Assembly: GCA_028622995.1 (NCBI GenBank)
Contig: JAJQJQ010000004.1
Span: 8,742,001-8,806,000 of the forward strand
DNA: 64,000 nt
Direction of reading: 5' to 3'
Source: Panagrolaimus kolymaensis
Taxonomy: Eukaryota; Nematoda; Chromadorea; Rhabditida; Panagrolaimidae
Made by a program: the position numbers and the translations under genes. Numbering within the stretch: the stretch's first letter is position 1; the number at the start of each line of letters is the position of its first letter. This document shows, piece after piece, positions 1 through 10,738 of the stretch. Below the pieces are notes generated by a model that was not told where the DNA came from, searched no databases, and was given only the letters and a program-made list of their open reading frames with translations.

Positions 1-2425
1 ATTCCCCTTAATACATATAAATAAAACCTATGAAGTTCCATCAAAAAACCATAAAAAAACTCGAACTTTTCACTTCCATAGCCTCACTTAAAGTTCCACC
101 CCATTGCGCCAAAGCAACAAAAGAGAAAAAGTGATTGAAAAAATTTGGAGAAAATTTACATATTCAAACCCAAATGAACTCATTTCCGTCAAGTTGTATT
201 ATGTTGAATTTATAAAAATCAAATACTACATGAAATTTGCTACAGGAATATTTTCCGGACTTTTGAGTTTGATAAATACACCTAATTGACGATTTGAGCA
301 AACTAAGTTTGAAATGATAAAAAAAACGTGAAAAAATGGCTAAGTCCCGGTTTTACAAACCTTTACGAAAACTTTTTGAATTAGCATATCTTTACTTATG
401 ATAAAAAGACTAATTTTCCCGTAATCTCCATATGAAACTACCCCAGAATCTATAAATAGAAAAATCAAACAATCGGCCGGGTTTTTCAAACTGCTAACTA
501 CCCATACCTTTTTTACATATATATAACTAGGAGAACCGTTTAGGTTACAGAACTAAAAAAAATAGAGAACCGTATTAAAGGGCTTCACCAAATTTGATAA
601 TCACCTTGGACGACTAAGAGCTGTTGCTAGCCCTTCGGGTTTGAGGTCCTTAAAGAACCATTGCTCTTGAAAGTTATTAATTTTTTAATTCACCCAAAAT
701 GGGTATTTGAGAACCGTTAAAAAATCCACCCAAAATGGGTATTTGAGAACCGTCAAAAAATCCACCCAAATTGGTATTAGAGAACCGTCAAAAAATCCAC
801 CCAAAATAGGTACAAATGATTCCTCAACCATTTCATAATTAAATCACTTCAATCACTAAAAAATTCGAAAAAATATGAAAATTTCTCGAAAAATTTGCAT
901 ATTTAACTATCCCAATAATTTTAAAGAATTATAAAAAAATTATTCCCCTTAATACATATAAATAAAACCTATGAAGTTCCATCAAAAAACCATAAAAAAA
1001 CTCGAACTTTTCACTTCCATAGCCTCACTTAAAGTTCCACCCCATTGCGCCAAAGCAACAAAAGAGAAAAAGTGATTGAAAAAATTTGGAGAAAATTTAC
1101 ATATTCAAACCCAAATGAACTCATTTCCGTCAAGTTGTATTATGTTGAATTTATAAAAATCAAATACTACATGAAATTTGCTACAGGAATATTTTCCGGA
1201 CTTTTGAGTTTGATAAATACACCTAATTGACGATTTGAGCAAACTAAGTTTGAAATGATAAAAAAAACGTGAAAAAATGGCTAAGTCCCGGTTTTACAAA
1301 CCTTTACGAAAACTTTTTGAATTAGCATATCTTTACTTATGATAAAAAGACTAATTTTCCCGTAATCTCCATATGAAACTACCCCAGAATCTATAAATAG
1401 AAAAATCAAACAATCGGCCGGGTTTTTCAAACTGCTAACTACCCATACCTTTTTTACATATATATAACTAGGAGAACCGTTTAAGTTACGTGGATAAAAA
1501 AAATAGAGAACCGTATTAAAGGGCTTCACCAAATTTGATAATCACCTTGGACGACTAAGAGCTGTTGCTAGCCCTTCGGGTTTGAGGTCCTTAAAGAACC
1601 ATTGCTCTTGAAAGTTATTAATTTTTTAATTCACCCAAAATGGGTATTTGAGAACCGTTAAATAATCCACCCAAAATGGGTATTTGAGAACCGTCAAAAA
1701 ATCCACCCAAATTGGATTAATGAGAACCGTCAAAAAATCCACCCGAAATAGGTACAAATGATTCCCCAACCATTTCATAATTAAATCACTTCAATCACTA
1801 AAAAATAGAAAAAATATGAAAATTTCTCGAAAAATTTGCATATTTAACTATCCCAATAATTTTAAAAAATTATTTAAAAAATATTCCCCTTAATTCATAT
1901 AAATAAAACCTATGAAATTCCATCAAAAAACCATAAAAAAACTCGAACTTTTCACTTCCTTTGCATCAAAAAAATTTTCATCCCACTGCGCCAAAACAAC
2001 AAAAGAGAAAAAGTAATTGAAAAAATTTGGAGAAAATTTACATATTCAAACCCAAATGAACTCATTTCCGTCAAGTTGTATTATATGGAATTTATAAAAA
2101 TCAAATACTACATGAAATTTGCTACAGGAATATTTTCCGGACTTTTGAGTTTGATAAATACACCTAATTGACCATTTGAGCAAACTAAGATTGAAATGAC
2201 AAAAAAAACGTGAAAAAATGGCAAAGTCCCGGTTTTACAAAGCTTTACGAAAACTTTTTGAATTAGCATATCTTTACTTATGATAAAAAGACTAATTTTC
2301 CCGTAATCTCCATATGAAACTACATAGGAATCTGCCATTTGAAAAATCAAACAATCGGCAAGCTTTTTCAAACTGCTAACTACCCATACCTTTTTTACAT
2401 ATATATAACTAGGAGAACCGATCAA
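1..2425. repeat. 941-bp tandem repeat array, about 2.6 copies
   Basis: The same sequence starts at 1, 942 and 1883, a period of exactly 941 bp. The first two copies are almost identical. The third is more diverged and stops matching just after the shared AGGAGAACCG at about 2420. Each unit holds a short internal repeat of about 37 bp (four degenerate copies of CACCCAAAATGGGTATTTGA followed by GAACCGT). Each unit also holds a tRNA-like segment on the minus strand (first copy about 58-115): an A-box-like TGGCGCAATGGGG, then a B-box-like GTTCGAG. The block ATCAAACAATCGGCCGG recurs in the solitary element near 11.4 kb. The short ORFs in the array are low-complexity and I do not call them genes. 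The first copy may be cut by the window edge. Confidence 0.9.
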
Positions 2426-2666
2426 TAGTTAGGCTTTTGGCGTTGAACATAAATCGCTTCGCGATTAACGGCTGGTTCTAGCTTTAAAATTTGAAATACT
2501 ATCAAATTATGTAAATTTCGGATATTTGCCTACTTTTGTAAATTCCAAAAGCGTTTCTGCTCCTCTACCACGTCAAGGTTTCCGAATACAGAGGAGTTTT
2601 TTTTTTTTGAAAAAAAAATATATAAAAAAAACATAATAAAAAATATGCAACAACATATTTTTGCTT
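2426..2666. other. Non-coding; possible Helitron 3' terminus
   Basis: No gene. A perfect 6-bp-stem hairpin, AATCGC-TTC-GCGATT, lies at 2452-2466. On the minus strand it is followed 19 nt later by CTAA (2429-2432). Helitrons end in a short hairpin followed by CTRR, so this is a candidate 3' end for the minus-strand Helitron. However, the hairpin is farther from CTAA than the usual 10-12 nt, and the next base is not the expected T. A second, larger-loop inverted repeat (CTCCTCT...AGAGGAG) lies at about 2560-2599. Confidence 0.3.
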
Positions 2667-4265
2667 TTACATATTTAAAAGGTTTTGCCAAACAATATTT
2701 TTAACTGTTGGTTTTTCTGGAACTGCAGTAAAAATTCTGATAGAGTCTTTTGTTCTGACTCTGGACAGAGCAGTGTAAAGTTGGCCATGAGAAAAGCATT
2801 CGCTTGTTCTAAAATACAACCCAACTCTTTCTAAAGTTTGGCCTTGAGCTTTGTTAATAGTCATAGCAAAAGCTAACTTAATTGGAAATTGAGTTCGGAT
2901 AAAATGGATATCTGGTTCAGCTTCACAATTGCCATACTCGAATTTGACTCGTGGAATATAAACGACTTCATCTGATTTGGATGCTGGTCCTGTTAAAACT
3001 TTGCATTTTAAAAAGTCTTTATTCATCTCCACAATTTGCATTCTTGTCCCATTGCAAAGGCCTGTGAAAATTGATAAATTTTTTATCAGCATAACAATTG
3101 CTCCAACTTTTAGATTTAATTCATGAGGAGGCATACCTGCTGTTTCAATCCTATGCATTTTTTCGACGCTGTAATCATCGTCATTTTCTTCGAGAGGACA
3201 ATATTTGTCTTTATCTGATAATAATGTATCGATACTTGAAAAAGTTTGTTGAGAACCTGTTAGTTTTGATAAAATTACCTTATTTATCCTTTGCTGAACT
3301 GTATTTAGTGGAGCGAGAATGGCACTTCCACAAAGTTCCTTTGCGTACTTTTGTGGATTTTGCAACCACCCTGGTTCATAACAAAAATTAATCAAATCAG
3401 CTTCGTTTTTAACAGTAATGGCTGCTTCAACAGTGATGGAATCAGTCCCTTTAATATATAATGATTTATCGCCATTTCCAATAAGTTTTAATTCTTCGAT
3501 GAATGCAAGCTCATTCGAATTTACTCTCATATTTTGTTCGAGGTTTAGTTGTCGAGCATTTTGGAATTTATCCCATGATTTTATTGAAGCATTGATAATT
3601 GCCATTTCGCTTCCTCTTGGAACCACGGGTGTTAATTGTTTCCAATCACCTCCAATCAAAACAACGGTATTTCCAAAAAGTTGTTGGTTGTTTCTTAGAT
3701 CTTTTAGAATTCTATCGATGTAATTCATACAATCTTTGTGAAGCATGCTAACTTCATCAATAATTACTAAATTAAGGTCTTTAAAATATTCACCTTTCTT
3801 AGTATGAGCACCAATATTTAAATTACTATCAGGACCTAATTCTTTTGGAATAAAGAAAGCAGAATGAGCTGTCATCCCTCCTTTTAACAAAGTCGCTGCA
3901 ATTCCTGTAGAAGCGCATGATTGAACTTTGTATCCATGAGCTTGACAAAAAGTAATAAGAGTATTATACAAAAATGTTTTGCCTGTTCCTCCTGAACCTT
4001 GCAAAAAATAAAAGCCGCCTTTTTTATTTTCAATAGCATTCCAAATTTCATCGAATGCTTTTGTTTGATCATTATTTAATTTTGCTTTTTGTGCATCAGC
4101 ATATTCTTGAATGGTAAGCTTTTTACCATTGACAAAAGGCAAATCATCAGGAGCTTCATAATCATGTTCTGCTTCCTTTGAATGGCAATTTTCTTCAAAA
4201 TTATCTGGAACATTAAATCCAAGACGACGACAACTCGTGCCTATTTTTTCAAAAATATATTCCAA
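2667..4265 (-). CDS. Helitron helicase (Pif1/RecD2-type SF1), C-terminal half of transposase
   Basis: An ATP-dependent DNA helicase domain that unwinds donor DNA in rolling-circle transposition. The roughly 530 residues contain Walker A GSGGTGKTF near residue 90, the Walker B-like IIDEVSM near 168, a GDWKQLTPVVP motif near 205 and the late Pif1 motifs INKAQGQTLERVGL and YTALSRVR near the C-terminus. It ends at a clean stop. There is no ATG at the head: the frame is open upstream of the TTG-encoded first codon. It clearly continues the Rep ORF, because the frame just upstream reads on into the Rep C-terminus. The domain is otherwise intact, so the break looks recent, or it could be a sequencing or assembly error. 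Confidence 0.9.
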   Translation of the reverse strand: MEYIFEKIGTSCRRLGFNVPDNFEENCHSKEAEHDYEAPDDLPFVNGKKLTIQEYADAQKAKLNNDQTKAFDEIWNAIENKKGGFYFLQGSGGTGKTFLYNTLITFCQAHGYKVQSCASTGIAATLLKGGMTAHSAFFIPKELGPDSNLNIGAHTKKGEYFKDLNLVIIDEVSMLHKDCMNYIDRILKDLRNNQQLFGNTVVLIGGDWKQLTPVVPRGSEMAIINASIKSWDKFQNARQLNLEQNMRVNSNELAFIEELKLIGNGDKSLYIKGTDSITVEAAITVKNEADLINFCYEPGWLQNPQKYAKELCGSAILAPLNTVQQRINKVILSKLTGSQQTFSSIDTLLSDKDKYCPLEENDDDYSVEKMHRIETAGMPPHELNLKVGAIVMLIKNLSIFTGLCNGTRMQIVEMNKDFLKCKVLTGPASKSDEVVYIPRVKFEYGNCEAEPDIHFIRTQFPIKLAFAMTINKAQGQTLERVGLYFRTSECFSHGQLYTALSRVRTKDSIRIFTAVPEKPTVKNIVWQNLLNM

Positions 4266-4270
4266 GTAAT

Positions 4271-7200
4271 TTAATGCCTTCGCCTTCTTTGCTCCCGATT
4301 TTTGGTTGGATCTTCCCCATAACCAAGGAATAATTCATCGAGGAATTTATCCAAAAATTTATCTGGGTTTCCAGGTTGATTGAAAGCAATAACCATAGCA
4401 AAGAAATGTCTTTTTTGTCTTTGATTACGCATTTCGTTAATTGCGTCTTGAATTACCCGAAAATGAATATCATCATTTTCCCAAAGACCTAATGCCTGAG
4501 CTGTGCTTAAAAATGTTGGATATTCAACACCATCAACCGTTCGAAGATCCTTAAAGCTTTTTGGACCTTTTACATACATCAAAAGGATGCGAAGAGCATA
4601 AAGCTCTGCTTCTCGAGGAGAAACATGATGAATTCTCACGAAAAAGTTTGTTGGTGTTCTTTTTCTTTTTATCCATGTTTTACTTTGCTTATCAAACCAA
4701 TAATGATATGGAATATCTTTATAAGTGTATTGGCATGCTTCAGGATCGTTATTGCAAAGTTCAAAAAATGAAGTCAGTTGTGTTTTTGTTGGTTTATTTG
4801 CAGCTTGCTCTTCTGCACCTTCTTCAAAAACAACATTTTCTTGACCTTCTAAATGGATTTGAAGCGCTTCAACAATATGAGATTGTTTGAAAATCCAAGT
4901 ACACAGCAAACGCATTAAAGCTTCGCAACTTGTCATAATACGGGCATTTATATGTACCTCGCCTTCATCATAATCCACAACTTCTTCTCCTTTTTCATTT
5001 ATTTTAATTCGTTGTTTTTTAATGTAAACAACGTCGCCACATTTTGTTGTATACTTACATGTATATTTTGGACTTCCTGTTTGTCCTACAGTACATTCAA
5101 CATTAATGTGGCAATCATATTTTAATGATAAAAATTTGTTATGTGGAACAACATGAGCATCATCAATTTGGAAGAAAACATTTTTTTTAATTTCTTTCAT
5201 GTATGTATTGCCAAAAAGATGCTCATTCGTGTCATCAATTGTTACATCCTTTGGTTTTGGTGGAAGTCTTCTGTATTCAACAAAAGTTTCTTCGTCAAAA
5301 TCTTTACGCGGTACATCTTGAAAATCGAGTTCTTCCATTTCGTCCTCATTATTTTCAACATTTTTCGCGTTTTCATTTTGGTTTTTCGTTTGATCCTCGC
5401 CTTTTTCATTTGGCAAATCAGATTTTTCTGTTTCATCTAATTTTTTATTGATAGAGGATTTTGGAGGAAGCCGTTCATATTCAGCAGGCTTATGCTGATG
5501 TATAATTGTAGTATTTGAATAGGGCTTTTTATATCCTTTACTACAAACTCCGTCGATCTGACATCCTGAATTTTCATTGCAATAATGAATATTATTTCTC
5601 ATAATGATTTCATGGTATCGCCTTTGCTGTTCGGCTTCCTCAGATTTGTCTTTTTCATCTGGCAAATCTGGAATTCGAGCTGAGATATAATTATCGATGT
5701 CTTCAACAGTTACTTTCTCTTGCATAATTAAAATGGCATGTAAGTGTGGCATTCCACGTTTTTGAAATTCCATTACCACGTGATAACCTTGCACTTTTCC
5801 CAAGACATTACGTTTAAAAAGGTCATCAAGGAATTCTTGTGCTTTTGCCAAAAAGACGCGACATTTAAGATCAAATCGACTTTTTTCATTTTTATGAAAT
5901 TTATTTCTTTGAATTTCTGGCCAATTTGGATTGCCTGTAAAAGTCACAAAATATGACGGCAAATCAGTGTTATCAATAATCGTCATGATATTTGAATATG
6001 CTTTTTGCATATGTTTTCTACCACCTTTAAAAGTCGCAGGAATTGTAAAAAGCTTTCCAAGCTTTTTTCCTTTCAAAACTTTTTTTTCAATGTATTGTCG
6101 TAATTCAGCTTTTGTCGCTGACCTCTTTTTTGATTGTTCAATTTCTCTTTTAGCCGTTTCTAATTCACATTTTTCTGCTCTGCAGACGGCATCAATTATA
6201 TATGCTTCAGCCAAAGCTCCTTTACTATAAAGCCAATGGGATTGTTTGAAACCTTTTTTATCTCGTGGAAACATAAAATATCGATAGAACTGTTTCCGAG
6301 ATACATATTTCCTTCCAAAACCCTTGCGAAAGCCTTCAAGCTCTTTGACTGACTCCTCAAATTCTTCTTGAACATCATCATCACCGCCATTGATGTAATC
6401 ATCCCTTTCATTGTCAGGAATATCAATGTCATCATTCATTAAATTCTTTTTACTTTTTTCACTTTGAATGGTGGTATCATTATTTACTAAAGGTATTGCA
6501 TTATGATACATTTGATTACCATGTGGAAAAAGTAAAGGATAACAAAGAGGATCAATGTTTGGACTGTAATAAGGCATATTATGGATTGCTCCTTCCTTTC
6601 CATGAAGCCATACACCTTTAAATTCAGGTGGTTCTCCATCATCATTAACCCAAATCATGCCAACCAATTCATTTTGGGGCTTTTCAGCTCGATGAGGATG
6701 AATGCTGGGATCATGTGCGGTGAAATCTTTATCTTCACGAGCATCAACAATGATAATTCTAAATTTTGGAATTTCTTTATTTTCAGCTCGAGCTTTTTCA
6801 ATTTCTTCATTCATACGCTCGCTTCCGCTTTTATAAAGTTTTGCTAAAGAATTATAATCATTAAGCATTTTATGCAATTGATTTAAAATTCCTTCATCTA
6901 ATTCTTTTTCCTTTGCTGCTTCAGCTCGGATATTTTCTGCATCTTCCAAGTCTAAAACATAAATTTGACCGAATGCTGGTCTTTTACCTTCTGGAGGCAA
7001 TAAATCACTTGCAAGATGTTCAATATTTCCATTTAATCTCACAACGGGTGGACCTCGTGTTGGAAGAGGAGGCACTCTACCATCAGTGGAAATGGAAGCA
7101 AAAGCCACTTCTGAATTATATGCGCGACTTTTTTTTACAAGCTCGTCATTGTATTCAATTTTATATGGATCAAGCATATGTTGCAAAACGTAAGGAATTT

Positions 7201-9526
7201 TATTTTGTAAAATATCATGTGTTTCACTGAGATCAATTTTGCCATCTGCGCAACATTTGTTTGCTTGGCTTGGAGTCTCAGCTTCATATTTTGACATCCA
7301 TCGTCCACAAAATTTACAACGATATGTGAAATCACCAACATCAAAGTATTCTACTTTATGGTTGACACTTTCAGCTGCACAACCTTCTTTGTGAATTTTG
7401 CCAGTGTGGTGACATTGTGGAGTGATATCTTTTAATTTTCGTAATTTTTTGGCTAACCTTGATGAACGTCTTTTATTAGTTACTTCATCATACGTTGTGC
7501 CAAGTTGAGGAGGTGGCATTTGTTTTTGTGATTTAGTTAATTCAGAACTCATTACAACTTTTACATTGTCTTTGGTTTGATTAATTATAACTTTAGTCGA
7601 ACTGTACCGATTCTTAACTTGTTTTTTTGAAGGACGACCTCCTTTGTTTTTTGTTACATTAATGTTACCACTTTCAAAATTAATAGAAGTGTCTGTGTCT
7701 TTGTTTTTATGAGAAATAATTTGGAAAGAATTTTTATATTCTTCATATCTCTTACGTTCTAGAGGAGTATCCCTTTTTTTTCTATTTTTATAAAAGTCTT
7801 CATAGCTTTCAATATCGACATTCATTGAATCGGAAGTTAAAGAAATATTTGAATTTGTATTATTTCTTGAACTCATATCATTTTTATGATCTGCCGATAT
7901 TTCTTGGAGGCTATCACCATTTTCAGAGATTGCTATAGTTTCTTCTTCTGATTCAATGGGTATAAATTGTTTATAATAATTATAAACATTAGTTCTCCAA
8001 GCAACGACTTCGGTATCATCAAAATCCATAGGTTCGTTGGTGAAATATCTTTTAATCAACATACAAATTAGTGGACCACAATTGGAACTGTCGTGAGGAA
8101 GTTGATATTTAAAGCTATCTTTTGGTGGAGTAATAATACGGCATTCAGCTCCACACAATAAAAAGCAAATTGTTTTTAGTTTTTTAAAATAAGGATCAGA
8201 AAGATTCCATTTTTTTGTACAAAAATAAGTACATTCTTTTCTTGCTTTATTTAAAATACCAAAAGCCCAATGGGTGCTTCCGATGTTAATTGGAATGATA
8301 GCATGCTCAAATGTTGAACTGAATTTAGGAAAAGTTGGAACACGATTTGGCATATTAGTATCAGAACTCCAATTATCAAAAGTAGCATAATCATACCAAA
8401 CTGATGGGAAAACTAAAAGCCTTTTTTCCTCATGTTCATCAATGATTTCACGGACAATTTCTTTAGCTACAACAATGTCGCTTATCCACCTATTTTCTTT
8501 GATTGTCTTTAAAAGACCTGATGTAAGCGGGGCTTGCAGATCTTGCATATCGATATCGGCAAAATCAAAAGCAAGCGAATTGTTAACAGCATAATTCGAT
8601 GTAACATTAACTTCATCCATCTCCATGGGCTCCTCATTTGTTGCAATTTGTTTGATGTTACCATCATGCAATCTTTTTTGAGGTTTATTACGAAGTGGAG
8701 TTACATTTGTATTAAATAAAGCTTTATTGCTCTTGTTTGGTGTTTTTAAAGATAATGATTTTATACCAAATGAAGGAGTTTCAGTTTTCGATTTTTTAGT
8801 TGCAATCGATTCATCATCAGATGAACTCGAAATGATTGCTTGCACATCGTCATCTGAATTTAAATTTATTACAGGAGCTATAAACAGCTCTTTTAGTCTT
8901 AAAATGACATAATTTTTGTAATAATTTAAATTGAAATTTTCTTCAATAAGGTTTTCTAATCCTAAACGAATGAAACTTTGACCATAAAAACAAATCAAAA
9001 AGCCACAGCTTATTGAGTCAGTTTGAATGTTATGTTTGTCAAAAATGATCACTTTTGGTTTAAGCTTAGTGTTTTTTGGTCCGATAGTGTTAATGGCATT
9101 AAGCATAATCCTTCGTACATGAGTAGGAATGGATTTAGCGCCATAAGGGTCGAGGTAATACAACGTTTTTGTTGCTTTAAAATAAATACCAAGCACCCAA
9201 TGACCTTTTTTATCATAGGCATTCTTAACCTTTGTTTGTGAATAATAGCAAACGGGAATAAGAATATATTCATAATCTTCCACAAAAGGTTTGCCTTTTA
9301 ACAAATGGTGAGCACGATGAGTGTCTTGTTTTGGCCCATTTTGAAATTGGTGCCCGGCAAACATCGAATCGACCGAAAGAACTTTTTGATGTGTTTCATA
9401 AGTTAAACTTCCAAAGAATAACGAAACAGCATCACCTGACATAAGTTCGTCAGGATTTAAATTTTCTATTGTGCCCGAGTTTAAGCCTTTGGACAATTGG
9501 CTCCTTTCTTCAATGGATAAATCCAT
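4271..9526 (-). CDS. Helitron Rep protein with two N-terminal Ulp1-like (C48) protease domains
   Basis: A 1751-residue ORF with its ATG at 9526. Residues about 80-180 form a Ulp1/SENP-like cysteine protease with a plausible full catalytic set: His109 (GHW), Asp126 (LDPYG), Gln168 and Cys174 (SCGF). Residues about 345-515 are a second, diverged copy with His419 (THW) and Cys483 (NCGP), but the expected Asp position reads YFCTKK, so it may be inactive. A Cys/His-rich region (HHTGKIHKEGC ... CKFCGRW ... CCADG) lies around residues 705-765. The Helitron-like Rep domain follows, with HUH motif MPHLHAIL near 1260 and the two-tyrosine motif KYTCKYTTKCGD near 1490. The last 120 residues match the Rep-helicase linker of Helitrons. 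The protein stops where the frame shifts into the helicase. Confidence 0.9.
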   Translation of the reverse strand: MDLSIEERSQLSKGLNSGTIENLNPDELMSGDAVSLFFGSLTYETHQKVLSVDSMFAGHQFQNGPKQDTHRAHHLLKGKPFVEDYEYILIPVCYYSQTKVKNAYDKKGHWVLGIYFKATKTLYYLDPYGAKSIPTHVRRIMLNAINTIGPKNTKLKPKVIIFDKHNIQTDSISCGFLICFYGQSFIRLGLENLIEENFNLNYYKNYVILRLKELFIAPVINLNSDDDVQAIISSSSDDESIATKKSKTETPSFGIKSLSLKTPNKSNKALFNTNVTPLRNKPQKRLHDGNIKQIATNEEPMEMDEVNVTSNYAVNNSLAFDFADIDMQDLQAPLTSGLLKTIKENRWISDIVVAKEIVREIIDEHEEKRLLVFPSVWYDYATFDNWSSDTNMPNRVPTFPKFSSTFEHAIIPINIGSTHWAFGILNKARKECTYFCTKKWNLSDPYFKKLKTICFLLCGAECRIITPPKDSFKYQLPHDSSNCGPLICMLIKRYFTNEPMDFDDTEVVAWRTNVYNYYKQFIPIESEEETIAISENGDSLQEISADHKNDMSSRNNTNSNISLTSDSMNVDIESYEDFYKNRKKRDTPLERKRYEEYKNSFQIISHKNKDTDTSINFESGNINVTKNKGGRPSKKQVKNRYSSTKVIINQTKDNVKVVMSSELTKSQKQMPPPQLGTTYDEVTNKRRSSRLAKKLRKLKDITPQCHHTGKIHKEGCAAESVNHKVEYFDVGDFTYRCKFCGRWMSKYEAETPSQANKCCADGKIDLSETHDILQNKIPYVLQHMLDPYKIEYNDELVKKSRAYNSEVAFASISTDGRVPPLPTRGPPVVRLNGNIEHLASDLLPPEGKRPAFGQIYVLDLEDAENIRAEAAKEKELDEGILNQLHKMLNDYNSLAKLYKSGSERMNEEIEKARAENKEIPKFRIIIVDAREDKDFTAHDPSIHPHRAEKPQNELVGMIWVNDDGEPPEFKGVWLHGKEGAIHNMPYYSPNIDPLCYPLLFPHGNQMYHNAIPLVNNDTTIQSEKSKKNLMNDDIDIPDNERDDYINGGDDDVQEEFEESVKELEGFRKGFGRKYVSRKQFYRYFMFPRDKKGFKQSHWLYSKGALAEAYIIDAVCRAEKCELETAKREIEQSKKRSATKAELRQYIEKKVLKGKKLGKLFTIPATFKGGRKHMQKAYSNIMTIIDNTDLPSYFVTFTGNPNWPEIQRNKFHKNEKSRFDLKCRVFLAKAQEFLDDLFKRNVLGKVQGYHVVMEFQKRGMPHLHAILIMQEKVTVEDIDNYISARIPDLPDEKDKSEEAEQQRRYHEIIMRNNIHYCNENSGCQIDGVCSKGYKKPYSNTTIIHQHKPAEYERLPPKSSINKKLDETEKSDLPNEKGEDQTKNQNENAKNVENNEDEMEELDFQDVPRKDFDEETFVEYRRLPPKPKDVTIDDTNEHLFGNTYMKEIKKNVFFQIDDAHVVPHNKFLSLKYDCHINVECTVGQTGSPKYTCKYTTKCGDVVYIKKQRIKINEKGEEVVDYDEGEVHINARIMTSCEALMRLLCTWIFKQSHIVEALQIHLEGQENVVFEEGAEEQAANKPTKTQLTSFFELCNNDPEACQYTYKDIPYHYWFDKQSKTWIKRKRTPTNFFVRIHHVSPREAELYALRILLMYVKGPKSFKDLRTVDGVEYPTFLSTAQALGLWENDDIHFRVIQDAINEMRNQRQKRHFFAMVIAFNQPGNPDKFLDKFLDELFLGYGEDPTKNREQRRRRH

Positions 9527-9814
9527 TTTAGACGTGATCTAATCACATTAAAAAATAAAAAATAAAAAACGCGAATGTTTAGTCCAAAAAATGAACTAAA
9601 ACTTCGATTGTAATCTGATGTAGTATCTTAGTATTGTAAGAAGCAAAAGTAAACCTTTGAATCTGAAAAATGAACGATTATTAGATAATCACCAAAAAAT
9701 TGCACGAAAATTGATAAAACACGGAACAAAAAAAAAACACGAAAATAAATAGAAACGAATGAAGAGAATAATGATGAGAAAATAAAATAAAACAATACAA
9801 ATAAAAACATTAAT
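9527..9814. other. Non-coding leader of the Helitron
   Basis: An A/T-rich stretch between the Rep start codon and the minisatellite. It probably contains the element's 5' region and promoter, but I see no recognisable 5' terminus (TC on the minus strand) or promoter motif that I can defend. Confidence 0.3.
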
Positions 9815-10738
9815 CAAGCTTTATTTAATTGTTAAAAAGCATGCTTGATATTGGTAAAAACCATTGATCAAGCTTTATTTAGTTGCTAAAAAGCATGCTT
9901 GATATTGGTAAAAACCATTGATCAAGCTTTATTTAATTGCTAAAAAGCATGCTTGATATTGGTAAAAAGATAGCTGATCAAGCTTTATTTAATTGCTAAA
10001 AAGCATGCTTGATATTGGTAAAAACCATTGATCAAGCTTTATTTAATTGCTAAAAAGCATGCTTGATATTGGTAAAAAGATAGCTGATCAAGCTTTATTT
10101 AATTGCTAAAAAGCATGCTTGATATTGGTAAAAACCATTGATCAAGCTTTATTTAGTTGCTAAAAAGCATGCTTGATATTGGTAAAAACCATTGATCAAG
10201 CTTTATTTAATTGCTAAAAAGCATGCTTGATATTGGTAAAAAGATAGCTGATCAAGCTTTATTTAATTGCTAAAAAGCATGCTTGATATTGGTAAAAAGA
10301 TAGCTGATCAAGCTTTATTTAATTGCTAAAAAGCATGCTTGATATTGGTAAAAACCATTGATCAAGCTTTATTTAATTGCTAAAAAGCATGCTTGATATT
10401 GGTAAAAAGATAGCTGATCAAGCTTTATTTAATTGCTAAAAAGCATGCTTGATATTGGTAAAAACCATTGATCAAGCTTTATTTAATTGCTAAAAAGCAT
10501 GCTTGATATTGGTAAAAAGATAGCTGATCAAGCTTTATTTAAATGCTAAAAAGCATGCTTGATATTGGTAAAAAGATAGCTGATCAAGCTTTATTTAATT
10601 GCTAAAAAGCATGCTTGATATTGGTAAAAACCATTGATCAAGCTTTATTTAATTGCTAAAAAGCATGCTTGATATTGGTAAAAAGATAGCTGATCAAGCT
10701 TTATTTAAATGCTAAAAAGCATGCTTGATATTGGTAAA
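9815..10738. repeat. 54/56-bp minisatellite, 17 units
   Basis: Units share a core that begins TCAAGCTTTATTTAATTGC and ends GCATGCTTGATATTGG. Each core has internal complementary arms (ATCAAGC / GCTTGAT) that can pair. Cores are joined by one of two linkers, CCATT (54-bp unit) or GATAGCT (56-bp unit). Read left to right, with A for CCATT and B for GATAGCT, the linkers run AABABAABBABABBAB. Minor core variants are TTAGTTGC (units 2 and 8) and TTAAATGC (units 14 and 17). The array borders the Helitron's 5' side and may belong to it. Confidence 0.95.

Larger units (their letters stand above)
2667..9526 (-). mobile_element. Helitron-type rolling-circle transposon, coding part
   Basis: Two long minus-strand ORFs, 4271-9526 and 2667-4265, make up a Rep-helicase transposase of the Helitron superfamily, which moves by a rolling-circle mechanism. 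Rep (HUH nuclease, two-tyrosine motif) and the Pif1-type helicase are normally one protein. Here a one-base frame change near 4270-4285 separates them. I cannot fix either terminus. The minisatellite to the right and the hairpin to the left could both belong to the element. Confidence 0.9.

Noticed and set aside
104..1532. Repeated 61-aa and 83-aa ORFs in the 941-bp units
   Set aside because: They copy each other because the DNA is tandemly repeated. Composition is low-complexity and no family is recognised.
9815..10738. CRISPR-like regular repeat array
   Set aside because: The 'spacers' are only two fixed linkers of 5-7 bp, and the context is eukaryotic. It is a minisatellite.
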